From the NCBI RefSeq assembly GCF_023218175.1, contig NZ_JALPTH010000017.1, forward strand, positions 104,400 through 168,399: a stretch of DNA of 64,000 bases, written 5' to 3'. Positions 1 through 7,590 of the stretch are shown here, one piece after another. The first letter of the stretch is position 1, and the number at the start of each line of letters is the position of its first letter. Origin of the DNA: Streptomyces lichenis (GTDB lineage Bacteria > Actinomycetota > Actinomycetes > Streptomycetales > Streptomycetaceae). A program made the position numbers and the translations under genes. The notes under the pieces were generated by a model. The model was not told the origin of the DNA. It made no database searches and was given only the letters and a program-made list of their open reading frames with translations.

Positions 1-68
1 GCGTCGGAGAAGTCGTCCGAACCCTCGGTGCGGTGGCCGTCCTGGTAGACGGCGCAGTCGACGATCAC
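1..68 (-). CDS. CorA-family magnesium/cobalt transporter, N-terminal fragment
   Basis: Only the first 22 codons lie in the window; the rest is beyond the left edge. Read on the minus strand from a GTG at 68, the peptide begins VIVDCAVYQDGHRTEG, which resembles the N-terminus of Streptomyces CorA-like divalent-cation transporters as I remember them. CorA proteins are pentameric inner-membrane Mg2+/Co2+ channels, but no membrane segment is visible in this fragment. The gene is divergent from the phosphatase gene starting at 131, so the 62-base gap must hold both promoters. The assignment rests on a short match. Confidence 0.55.
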   Translation of the reverse strand, partial: MIVDCAVYQDGHRTEGSDDFSD

Positions 69-117
69 AGCGCGTATTCTCCCTCCGGGCGCCGGGCCGC
101 GCACCCGTCCGGCCGCC

Positions 118-123
118 TACCCT
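118..123 (+). promoter_or_regulatory. -10 element of the phosphatase operon
   Basis: TACCCT lies 7 bases before the ATG at 131, so transcription probably starts at or next to the start codon. No Shine-Dalgarno sequence is visible, which fits a leaderless mRNA. Confidence 0.4.
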
Positions 124-130
124 GGCAGCC

Positions 131-844
131 ATGGCCACGTTGATCCTGGTACGGCACGGACGCTCCACCGCGAACACCGACGGCGTGCTGGCGGGCTGGA
201 CCCCCGGCATCGCCCTGGACGAGCGGGGCGCCGCGCAGGCCGCCGCGCTCCCCGGGCGCCTCGACGGGGTGCCGCTCGCCGCCGCCGTCAGCAGTCCGCT
301 GCAGCGCTGCCGCGAGACCCTGCGCCCGCTGCTGGAGGCCCGCCCCGGACTGCCCCTGCACACCGACGACCGGATCGGGGAGTGCCACTACGGCGACTGG
401 TCCGGCCGCAAGCTCTCCGAACTGTCCGGCGAGCCGCTGATGGAGGTCGTCCAGCAGCACCCCTCCGACGCGGCCTTCCCCGGCGGCGAGTCGATGCGCT
501 CCATGCAGGCCCGCGCCGTCGACGCGGTCCGCGAGTGGAACGCCCGGGTGGAGGCCGAGCACGGCCCGGACGCCGTGTTCCTCATGTGCTCGCACGGCGA
601 CATCATCAAGTCGGTCGTCGCCGACGCCCTCGGTATGCATCTCGATCTGTTCCAGCGCGTCCATGTGGACCCTTGTTCCGTGACCGCCATCCGTTACACC
701 CGTCTGCGGCCATTTCTGCTGCGACTCGGCGACACCGGCGACCTCACCGGGCTCGCCCCGCGCGAGCGGCCGGACGCGGATCCGGGCCGGGACGCCGCCG
801 CGAGCGGGAACGCGGAGGTGGGCGGCGGCGCGGGCGCACCGTGA
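131..844 (+). CDS. Histidine phosphatase family protein (MSMEG_4193-like phosphomutase)
   Basis: The 237-residue protein belongs to the histidine phosphatase (phosphoglycerate mutase-like) superfamily. The catalytic core is visible: LVRHGRST with nucleophile His9, Arg59 in SPLQRCRE, Glu84 in GECHYGDWSG, and His155 in CSHGD. The last ~35 residues are a Gly/Ala-rich tail. The substrate is unknown; the actinobacterial MSMEG_4193 subfamily is annotated only as a putative phosphomutase. It is the first gene of a forward group with a DUF3090 protein, a HipA/PI3K-like protein and mshC, an arrangement I recall in mycobacteria too, so a shared pathway is likely. The family call is secure; the substrate is not. 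Confidence 0.9.
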   Translation: MATLILVRHGRSTANTDGVLAGWTPGIALDERGAAQAAALPGRLDGVPLAAAVSSPLQRCRETLRPLLEARPGLPLHTDDRIGECHYGDWSGRKLSELSGEPLMEVVQQHPSDAAFPGGESMRSMQARAVDAVREWNARVEAEHGPDAVFLMCSHGDIIKSVVADALGMHLDLFQRVHVDPCSVTAIRYTRLRPFLLRLGDTGDLTGLAPRERPDADPGRDAAASGNAEVGGGAGAP

Positions 845-971
845 TCCCTTCGCACAGTAGGGTGGACGGGCCCGAGGCGCCGTCGTCGCCTCACCGGCCG
901 CGTATCGCCTCGGCGAGAGCACCGCGTGCCGGAGCATGGCCGACCGCGAACTGAAGCAAGGGAGAGGGAAC

Positions 972-1559
972 GTGTCCCGTCAGGTGTTCCTCTATGACCC
1001 ACCGGAGCGTTTCGTGGCCGGCACGGTCGGGCTGCCTGGGCGCCGCACCTTCTTCCTCCAGGCGTCCGCGGGCGGCCGCACCACCAGCGTCGCCCTGGAG
1101 AAGACCCAGGTCGCCGCGTTGGCCGAGCGCATCGACGAACTGCTGGACGAGGTGGTGCGCCGCACCGGCGGCAACGCCCCGGTGCCCGCCGTCGCCACCT
1201 CCGAGGCCACCGACACCGCGCCGCTGGAGACCCCGGTGGAGGAGGAGTTCCGGGTCGGCACCATGGCGCTCGCCTGGGACGGCGAGGACCAGCGGATGAT
1301 CGTGGAGGCGCAGGCCCTGGTCGAGCTGGAGGCCGACTCCGAGGAGGACCTGGCCGAGGCCGAGGAGCGGCTGCTCCAGGACGAGGAGAACGGCCCGCCG
1401 ATGCTGCGGGTCCGGCTCACCGGCTCCCAGGCCCGGGCCTTCGCCAAGCGCGCCCTGGACGTGGTCAACGCGGGCCGGCCGCCCTGCCCGCTGTGCAGCC
1501 TGCCGCTCGATCCGGAAGGACATGTATGCCCGCGCCAGAACGGGTACCGGCGGGCGTGA
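972..1559 (+). CDS. DUF3090 domain-containing protein
   Basis: The start is set at GTG 972 because a GGGAGAGGG ribosome-binding site lies just upstream and family members begin MSRQVF-YDPPERFV. The product is 195 residues. It has no membrane segment and ends in a CPLC-x8-HVCP motif that looks like a zinc-binding cluster. The family has no established function. The gene overlaps the next one by 34 bases, which implies translational coupling with the HipA/PI3K-like protein, and it follows the phosphatase gene, so the three probably act together. Confidence 0.88.
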   Translation: MSRQVFLYDPPERFVAGTVGLPGRRTFFLQASAGGRTTSVALEKTQVAALAERIDELLDEVVRRTGGNAPVPAVATSEATDTAPLETPVEEEFRVGTMALAWDGEDQRMIVEAQALVELEADSEEDLAEAEERLLQDEENGPPMLRVRLTGSQARAFAKRALDVVNAGRPPCPLCSLPLDPEGHVCPRQNGYRRA

Positions 1560-2392
1560 GGCCGGCCGGCGACACGGGCCCGGCTCCGGATGCGGTGTCG
1601 GCCCCGGACGAGCTGCTGGAGGTGCTCGCCGAGGGCGAGCTGACCGTGCGCGGGCAGGTCCGGGAGGCGTCCAACGCGGTGCTGCTGTGCACCGCCGCCC
1701 ACCGGGGGCGGGAGGTCGACTGCGTCTACAAGCCGGTCGCCGGGGAGCGCCCGCTGTGGGACTTCCCCGACGGCACCCTCGCCGAGCGCGAGGTCGCCGC
1801 CTACGCGGTCTCCGAGGCCACCGGCTGGGGCCTGGTCCCGCCGACCGTGCTGCGGGACGGCCCGTACGGCCCCGGCATGGTCCAGCTCTGGGTGGAGAGC
1901 GACCCGGACGCGGAACTGCTCGCCCTGGTCGACGGCGACGAGCCGGGCGAGGGCTGGAAGGCCATCGGGTACGCGCAGGTCGAGGAGGACCGCACCGCCC
2001 TGCTGGTGCACGCCGACGACCTTCGGCTGCGGCGGCTCGCCGTGCTCGACGCGGTGGTCAACAACGCCGACCGCAAGGGCGGCCATCTGCTGCCCGCGCC
2101 CGACGGCCGGCTGCACGCCATCGACCACGGCGTCACCTTCCACACCGAGGACAAGCTGCGTACCCTGCTGTGGGGCTGGGCCGGCGAACCGCTGCCCGAG
2201 GAGGCCCGCGACACCCTGGCCGCCCTCGCCGAGGCGCTCGCCCCGGCCGCGCCGCTCACCACCCGGCTGGCCGAACTGATCACCCCGGACGAGCTCACCG
2301 CGCTCCGCACCCGCGTGGCCGCCCTGCGCGCCTCCGGCCGCCACCCCGAACCGTCCGGGCAGTGGCCGGCCATCCCCTGGCCGCCCGTCTGA
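1526..2392 (+). CDS. SCO1664-family protein, HipA/PI3-4-kinase-like fold
   Basis: The 288-residue product starts at ATG 1526, seven bases after GGAAGGA; an in-frame ATG lies further upstream but without a ribosome-binding site. It has the marks of an atypical kinase fold: a conserved lysine in CVYKPVAGERPLWDFP, a NNADRKGGH segment that looks like a catalytic loop, and IDHG in the position of the metal-binding DFG. The family is annotated as phosphatidylinositol-kinase-like, but lipid substrates are unlikely in this setting. A kinase-like protein coupled to a phosphatase invites the idea of a reversible modification or metabolite phosphorylation system. That is inference. Confidence 0.85.
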   Translation: MPAPERVPAGVRPAGDTGPAPDAVSAPDELLEVLAEGELTVRGQVREASNAVLLCTAAHRGREVDCVYKPVAGERPLWDFPDGTLAEREVAAYAVSEATGWGLVPPTVLRDGPYGPGMVQLWVESDPDAELLALVDGDEPGEGWKAIGYAQVEEDRTALLVHADDLRLRRLAVLDAVVNNADRKGGHLLPAPDGRLHAIDHGVTFHTEDKLRTLLWGWAGEPLPEEARDTLAALAEALAPAAPLTTRLAELITPDELTALRTRVAALRASGRHPEPSGQWPAIPWPPV

Positions 2393-2397
2393 GACGG

Positions 2398-2750
2398 GGA
2401 CCGAGAAGACCGCACCTCCGCGGGCGCACTGCCGGGGCGCCCTCGGGCGCACTCCCCCGGGCACACCCCCTCGGGCCCACACTGTGGGCGCACCCCCCTG
2501 GGCGCATTCCCAAGCCCCATGTGGGCGCACACCCTGGGCCCCCCTGTGGGCGCACCTCCTTCGGTGGACCCCCGGGCCCACACTGTGGGCGCACTCCCCG
2601 GGCACACCCCCTCGGGCACCCGCCGAGCCCACCCCCTCGGGCGCCCCCCGGGCACACACTGTGGGCGCACCCCCGGGCGCATTCCCAAGCCCCCTGTGGG
2701 CGCATACCGCGGGCGCACCCCCTAGGCGCACACCCCGGGTGCACACCCTG
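2398..2750 (+). repeat. GGGCGCAC-rich interspersed repeat array upstream of mshC
   Basis: This stretch is built of variants of CCCCGGGCGCAC/CTCGGGCACAC. The inverted repeat GCCCACACTGTGGGC occurs at 2475-2489 and 2576-2590, with a variant near 2653. A 17-base block, GCGCATTCCCAAGCCCC, occurs at 2502-2518 and 2678-2694. Open frames run through it on both strands, but their products are low-complexity and lack ribosome-binding sites, so it is treated as non-coding. It separates the three-gene operon from mshC, and the hairpin-forming units could terminate transcription. Confidence 0.75.
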
Positions 2751-2842
2751 GGCCGGGCCGCAAGAGTGCCCGGCCGGCCATCGCGGCCGCTTGGCCCCCG
2801 GCCCGGTCCGTATCCGGTTCGTATCCGGACGCCGCGTCCGGT

Positions 2843-2848
2843 TAGGCT
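2843..2848 (+). promoter_or_regulatory. -10 element of mshC (leaderless)
   Basis: TAGGCT ends 7 bases before ATG 2856, which places the transcription start at the start codon. No Shine-Dalgarno sequence precedes either in-frame ATG (2850, 2856), so the promoter decides in favour of 2856. Confidence 0.55.
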
Positions 2849-2855
2849 CATGAGC

Positions 2856-4085
2856 ATGCATGCCTGGCCCGCTTCCGAGGTCCCCGCCCTGCCCGGCAAG
2901 GGCCGCGACCTCCGGATCCACGACACCGCGACCGACGGCCGAGTGACCCTCACCCCCGGTCCGGTCGCCCGTATCTACGTCTGCGGCATCACGCCGTACG
3001 ACGCCACCCACCTGGGGCACGCGGCGACCTACAACGCGTTCGACCTCGTACAGCGTGTGTGGCTGGACACCAAGCGGCAGGTCCACTACGTCCAGAACGT
3101 CACCGACGTGGACGACCCGCTGCTGGAGCGGGCCGTGCGCGACGGCATCGACTGGACGGTGCTGGCCGAGCGCGAGACCGCGCTGTTCCGCGAGGACATG
3201 ACCGCCCTGCGGATGCTGCCGCCCCGGCAGTACATCGGCGCCGTCGAGGCGATACCCGGCATCGTCCCGCTGGTGGAGCGGCTCCGCGACGCGGGCGCCG
3301 CCTACGAGCTGGACGGCGACGTCTACTTCTCCGTCGAGTCCGACCCGCACTTCGGCGAGGTCTCGCACTACGACGCCGAGGCCATGCGGGTGCTGTCCGC
3401 CGAGCGCGGCGGCGACCCCGAGCGCCCCGGCAAGAAGAACCCGCTCGACCCGATGCTGTGGATGGCCGCCCGCGAGGGCGAGCCCAGCTGGGACGGCGCC
3501 AGCCTCGGCCCCGGCCGCCCCGGTTGGCACATCGAGTGCGTCGCCATCGCCCTGGACCACCTCGGCATGGGCTTCGACGTCCAGGGCGGCGGCTCCGACC
3601 TGGTCTTCCCGCACCACGAGATGGGCGCCTCGCACGCCCAGGCCCTCACCGGCGAGTTCCCGTTCGCCAAGACCTATGTGCACGCCGGCATGGTCGCCCT
3701 GGACGGCGAGAAGATGTCCAAGTCCAGGGGCAACCTGGTCTTCGTCTCCGCCCTGCGCCGCCAGGGCACCGACCCGGCCGCCATCCGGCTCGCCCTGCTC
3801 GGCCACCACTACCGGGCCGACTGGGAGTGGACCGACCAGGTGCTGCGGGACGCCGAGGAGCGGCTGGCCCGCTGGCGCGCCGCGGTCTCCCGCCCCGACG
3901 GGCCGTCCGCCGACGCCCTGTTGGAAGAGGTCCGCGAGGCGCTCGCCGACGACCTCGACTCCCCGGCCGCGCTCGCCGCGGTGGACCGCTGGGCCGCCGC
4001 CCAGCAGGCCGGGGGCGGCACCGACGAGAGCGCCCCCGGGCTGGTCTCCCGCACGGTGGACGCGCTGCTGGGCGTGGCGCTGTAG
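2856..4085 (+). CDS. mshC: L-cysteine:1D-myo-inositol 2-amino-2-deoxy-alpha-D-glucopyranoside ligase MshC
   Basis: MshC carries out the ATP-dependent joining of cysteine to GlcN-Ins in mycothiol biosynthesis, the main low-molecular-weight thiol pathway of actinobacteria. The 409-residue protein is a cysteinyl-tRNA synthetase paralogue without the tRNA-binding part. Visible motifs are CGITPYD-THLGH (HIGH-like, with Cys43 as a zinc ligand), WHIECVAI with Cys228, FPHHEMG, and KMSKS at 286-290. ATG 2856 gives the usual family length. The other mycothiol genes are not in the window. A strong hairpin follows the stop codon. Housekeeping cysteinyl-tRNA synthetase is excluded by the length and N-terminus. 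Confidence 0.97.
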   Translation: MHAWPASEVPALPGKGRDLRIHDTATDGRVTLTPGPVARIYVCGITPYDATHLGHAATYNAFDLVQRVWLDTKRQVHYVQNVTDVDDPLLERAVRDGIDWTVLAERETALFREDMTALRMLPPRQYIGAVEAIPGIVPLVERLRDAGAAYELDGDVYFSVESDPHFGEVSHYDAEAMRVLSAERGGDPERPGKKNPLDPMLWMAAREGEPSWDGASLGPGRPGWHIECVAIALDHLGMGFDVQGGGSDLVFPHHEMGASHAQALTGEFPFAKTYVHAGMVALDGEKMSKSRGNLVFVSALRRQGTDPAAIRLALLGHHYRADWEWTDQVLRDAEERLARWRAAVSRPDGPSADALLEEVREALADDLDSPAALAAVDRWAAAQQAGGGTDESAPGLVSRTVDALLGVAL

Positions 4086-4108
4086 GAGGCAGGCCGGCCG
4101 GTACGGCG

Positions 4109-4158
4109 GTACGAGGAGAGGGCGGCAAACCCCGAAGGGTGCCGCCCTCTCCTCGTAC
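4109..4158. terminator. Bidirectional hairpin between mshC and parJ
   Basis: A perfect 19-base stem (4109-4127 with 4140-4158) and a 12-base loop lie between two convergent genes. There is no T-tract, as is usual in Streptomyces terminators. Confidence 0.8.
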
Positions 4159-4222
4159 CCGGCCGCGTGCGCCGCAGCGCCGTACGCCGGGCCGGTGCTC
4201 TCAGTCGGCCCGGCGTACGGCT

Positions 4223-5587
4223 TCAGTCCTCCGCGCGCCCCTCGGACGAGTCGCCGTCCTCGCCCTTCTCCTTGGACCGGTCGCCGGGCGCGTCGCCCTT
4301 CCTGCCCTTGCGGGCCGTGCCCTTGGTGCCACGCGCCTTCCGCCCGCTCGGCCGGTCACCGGACTCCGCGTCCACCGGTCCGTCAGCCGCCGCGCCGCCG
4401 CCGGACTCCGCGTCCGCGGCCGACCCGCCTTCCGGGCTGTCCTCGGCGGTCTCCTGCTCCGGGTCCGTCCGGCGGGTGGAGCGGCGGGTCCGGCCGCCGC
4501 TCCGGCGCCGGGGCGCGTCCTGGCCCCCGTCCTCACCGTCTCCGCTGCCGCCGTTCTCGCTCTCGCCGGTCCCGGCCTCGGGGGCGTCCTCCGCGGACTC
4601 CTCGGCAGCGTTCTCGGCGTCCTCGCCGGCCGGCTCGGTGTCCCGCTGCTGCTCCGGCGTCTTCGGCTTCGGCGGCCGGGCGCGGCCCCCGGAGGGGTCG
4701 CGCAGATAGCCCGTGTCACCGGACTCGCCGGCGTGCCCCTGCCCGCCGCCGTCCCGGCGCCGCAGATAGCGCTCGAACTCGCGGGCGATGGCCTCGCCGG
4801 AGGCCTCCGGGAGCTCGGCGGTGTCCCGGGCCTCCTCCAGGGTCTGCACATACTCGGCGACCTCGCTGTCCTCCGAGGCCAGCTGGTCGACGCCGACCTG
4901 CCAGGCCCGGGCGTCCTCGGCGAGTTCGCCGAGCGGGATGCGGAGGTCGATGAGGTCTTCCAGGCGGTTCAGCAGCGCCAGAGTGGCCTTCGGGTTGGGC
5001 GGCTGCGACACATAGTGCGGGACCGCCGCCCACAGGCTCACCGCCGGGACCCCGGCGTGGGTGCAGGCCTCCTGGAGGACACCGACGATGCCGGTGGGAC
5101 CCTCGTAGCGGGTCTCCTCCAGGTCCATGGTGCGGGCCAGTTGCGGGTCGGAGGTCGCCCCGCTGACCGGCACCGGGCGGGTGTGCGGGGTGTCGCCCAG
5201 CAGCGCGCCGAGGATCACCACCATCTCCACGCCCAGCTCGTGGGCGAAGCCCAGGATCTCGTTGCAGAACGAGCGCCAGCGCATGGACGGTTCGATGCCC
5301 CGGACCAGCACCAGGTCGCGGGGCTTGTCCCCGCCGACGCGGACCACCGACAGCCGGGTGGTGGGCCAGGTGATCTTCCGCACCCCGCCCTCCATGAACA
5401 CCGTGGGGCGGTTGACCTGGAAGTCGTAGTAGTCCTCGGCGTCGAGGGCCGCGAACACCTCGCCCTTCCACTCCCGCTCCAGGTGCGCGACCGCGGTGGA
5501 GGCGGCGTCGCCGGCGTCGTTCCAGCCTTCGAACGCGGCCACCATGACCGGGTCGATCAGCTCGGGAACCCCCGCGAGCTCGATCAC
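4223..5587 (-). CDS. parJ: PAC2-family protein ParJ
   Basis: The start is GTG 5587, preceded by AAGGAGG at good spacing; 454 residues. The N-terminal ~270 residues form a PAC2 domain (MIELAGVPELIDPVMVAAFEGWNDAG at the start; long WAAVPHYVSQPPNPKA segment later), the fold of eukaryotic proteasome assembly chaperone 2. The rest is a charged, low-complexity tail rich in Glu/Asp and then Lys/Arg. The S. coelicolor orthologue, SCO1662, was described as ParJ, a partner of ParA that affects its polymerisation and chromosome segregation at sporulation. It lies on the same strand as glpFKD but 375 bases downstream, with a hairpin between. Orthology is from memory and synteny. Confidence 0.85.
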   Translation of the reverse strand: MIELAGVPELIDPVMVAAFEGWNDAGDAASTAVAHLEREWKGEVFAALDAEDYYDFQVNRPTVFMEGGVRKITWPTTRLSVVRVGGDKPRDLVLVRGIEPSMRWRSFCNEILGFAHELGVEMVVILGALLGDTPHTRPVPVSGATSDPQLARTMDLEETRYEGPTGIVGVLQEACTHAGVPAVSLWAAVPHYVSQPPNPKATLALLNRLEDLIDLRIPLGELAEDARAWQVGVDQLASEDSEVAEYVQTLEEARDTAELPEASGEAIAREFERYLRRRDGGGQGHAGESGDTGYLRDPSGGRARPPKPKTPEQQRDTEPAGEDAENAAEESAEDAPEAGTGESENGGSGDGEDGGQDAPRRRSGGRTRRSTRRTDPEQETAEDSPEGGSAADAESGGGAAADGPVDAESGDRPSGRKARGTKGTARKGRKGDAPGDRSKEKGEDGDSSEGRAED

Positions 5588-5825
5588 CCAGGCCTCCTTC
5601 CGAAGTTCCGTACGTACGAACCAACCTTACGGGCAACGGCGGGCCGGCCCGCAGCCCCCGTACCCGTCCGGGTGCACTTCACCGGCCATTCCCACCTGCC
5701 CGGAACCCGCCGGAAGCCTCTCCGGGCGGGGCGGTCGGCGCCGACCGCAAGCCACTACCCATCAGGGCCGCCGCGAACCCCCGCCGGCACCCTTCCCGGA
5801 GGGCGCGAAGGGGCCCGGGAAACCC

Positions 5826-5860
5826 GGTGGGGCGGCCCCGTGAAAGGGAGCCGCCCCACC
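5826..5860 (-). terminator. Hairpin downstream of the glpFKD operon
   Basis: An 11-base stem GGTGGGGCGGC / GCCGCCCCACC with a 13-base loop lies about 100 bases past the glpD stop codon. The rest of the 375-base gap between glpD and parJ holds short repeats of GTCAGTTCCGC near 5930-5960 and no gene that I can see. Confidence 0.65.
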
Positions 5861-5962
5861 GCGCCGTGCCCGGCCTTCCGCGACCGACGGACCGTCCGCA
5901 CTCCTGCCGGTCCGTCAGTTCAGCATGCCGTCAGTTCCGCCCGCCGTCAGTTCCGCTTCCCG

Positions 5963-7573
5963 TCAGTCCCGGTCGCCGAGCACCGACTCGACCCCGGCGC
6001 GGATCTCGTCCGTGGCCAGGCCGCGGATGGTCAGCGTGGTCCGGCGGCGCAGCACGTCGTCCGCGGTGGCGGCCCACTCGTGGTCCCGGGCGTAGGCGAC
6101 CTGCGCCCAGATCTCGGGCGCGTCCGGGTGGATCCGCTCGCCCAGCTTCGGGTTCTCCTGGGCCAGGCGCGCGATGTCGAAGGCGAGCGAGCCGTAATGG
6201 GTGGCCAGGTGCCGCGCGGTGTCGGCGGCCATCCGCGGACCGGGCGTGCCGCCGTCCACCAGCAGCCGGTGGGCGACCGCGTTGGGGTTGGCGATACCGG
6301 GCAGCGGCAGCTTCTTCGGCAGGTGGGAGATGGGCTCCATGTCCTCGCCCAGCGGGTGGCCGGGGAGGGCGGCGAGCTTGTTCATCACGGTGCGGCCGAT
6401 GTGGCGGAAGGTCGTCCACTTGCCGCCGGCCACCGACAGCATCCCGCCGCGGCCCTCGGTGACCACCGTCTCCCGCTTGGCCTTGGAGGTGTCCCCGGGG
6501 CCGCCGGGCAGCACCCGCAGGCCCGCGAAGGCGTAGGTGATCAGATCGCGGGAGAGCTGCTGGTCGCGGACCGAGAAGGCGGCCTCGTCCAGGATCTGGG
6601 CGGTGTCCTTCTCGGTGACCGCGACCTCGCCCGGGTCGCCCTCGTACTCCTCGTCGGTGGTGCCGAGCAGCAGCATGTCCTCCCAGGGGAGGGCGAAGGT
6701 GATCCGGTACTTGTCGATCGGGGTGGCGAGCGCGGCCTTCCACGGGGAGGTCCGCTTCAGCACCAGGTGGGCGCCCTTGGAGAGCCGGATGGAGGGGGCC
6801 GCGTTGGGGTCCTCCATCTTGCGCAGGTGGTCCACCCAGGGGCCGGTGGCGTTGAGGACGAGGCGGGCGTCGACGCCGAACTCCGCGCCGTCCATCCGGT
6901 CCCGCAGCTCCGCGCCGGTGACCCGTCCGTTGGTGAACCGCAGCCCGGTCACCTCGGCGTGGTTGAGCACCACGGCCCCGGAGGCGACGGCGGCGCGGAC
7001 CGTCATCAGCGCCATCCGGGCGTCGTTCATCTGGTCGTCGCCGTAGACCGCGACGGCCTTGAGGTTCTCGGTGCGCAGCTCGGGCACGTCCTGCGCGGCC
7101 TTGGCGGGGCTGAGCAGATGGCCGACGCCGTCGCCGAAGGCGGAGAGCGCCGAGTAGGCGAAGACGCCCGCGCCGAGCTTGGCGGCGCCGTGCGGGCCGC
7201 CCTTGTACACCGGGAGGTAGAAGGTGAGCGGGTTGGCCAGGTGCGGGGCGACCTGGCGGGAGACCGCCCGGCGCTCGAAGTGGTTCTCCGCCACCAGCTT
7301 CACCGCGCCGGTCTGCAGGTAGCGCAGACCGCCGTGGAGGAGCTTGGAGGAGGCGGAGGAGGTGGCGCCGGCGAAGTCGCCGGCGTCCACCAGGGCCACC
7401 CGCAGCCCGGACTGCGCGGCGTGCCAGGCGGTGGAGATGCCCAGGATGCCGCCGCCGATCACCAGGAGGTCGTACGTCGCCTTGTCGAGCTGCTCCCGGG
7501 TCTCGGCGCGACCGGGCAGCGAACCGGCGGCCGGGTGCGTCCCGTGCGAGGGGACGCTCTGCAGGGTGGTCAT
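5963..7573 (-). CDS. glpD: Glycerol-3-phosphate dehydrogenase (FAD-dependent) GlpD
   Basis: This 536-residue flavoprotein oxidises sn-glycerol-3-phosphate to dihydroxyacetone phosphate at the membrane and passes electrons to the quinone pool. The FAD-binding motif LLVIGGGILGISTAW is at residues 37-50, followed by the SSKLLHGGLRYL block and GGKWTTFRHIG near the C-terminal half, all typical of GlpD. The start is ATG 7573 after a GGGAG site; longer upstream reading in this frame only shadows glpK. It is the last gene of glpF-glpK-glpD, 17 bases after glpK, and the catabolic end of glycerol uptake under GylR control. Confidence 0.96.
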   Translation of the reverse strand: MTTLQSVPSHGTHPAAGSLPGRAETREQLDKATYDLLVIGGGILGISTAWHAAQSGLRVALVDAGDFAGATSSASSKLLHGGLRYLQTGAVKLVAENHFERRAVSRQVAPHLANPLTFYLPVYKGGPHGAAKLGAGVFAYSALSAFGDGVGHLLSPAKAAQDVPELRTENLKAVAVYGDDQMNDARMALMTVRAAVASGAVVLNHAEVTGLRFTNGRVTGAELRDRMDGAEFGVDARLVLNATGPWVDHLRKMEDPNAAPSIRLSKGAHLVLKRTSPWKAALATPIDKYRITFALPWEDMLLLGTTDEEYEGDPGEVAVTEKDTAQILDEAAFSVRDQQLSRDLITYAFAGLRVLPGGPGDTSKAKRETVVTEGRGGMLSVAGGKWTTFRHIGRTVMNKLAALPGHPLGEDMEPISHLPKKLPLPGIANPNAVAHRLLVDGGTPGPRMAADTARHLATHYGSLAFDIARLAQENPKLGERIHPDAPEIWAQVAYARDHEWAATADDVLRRRTTLTIRGLATDEIRAGVESVLGDRD

Positions 7574-7590
7574 ATCGCTAACTCCCGTTC

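Noticed and set aside
2519..2725. A 68-residue peptide gene in the array before mshC
   Set aside because: No ribosome-binding site; the product merely translates the repeats.
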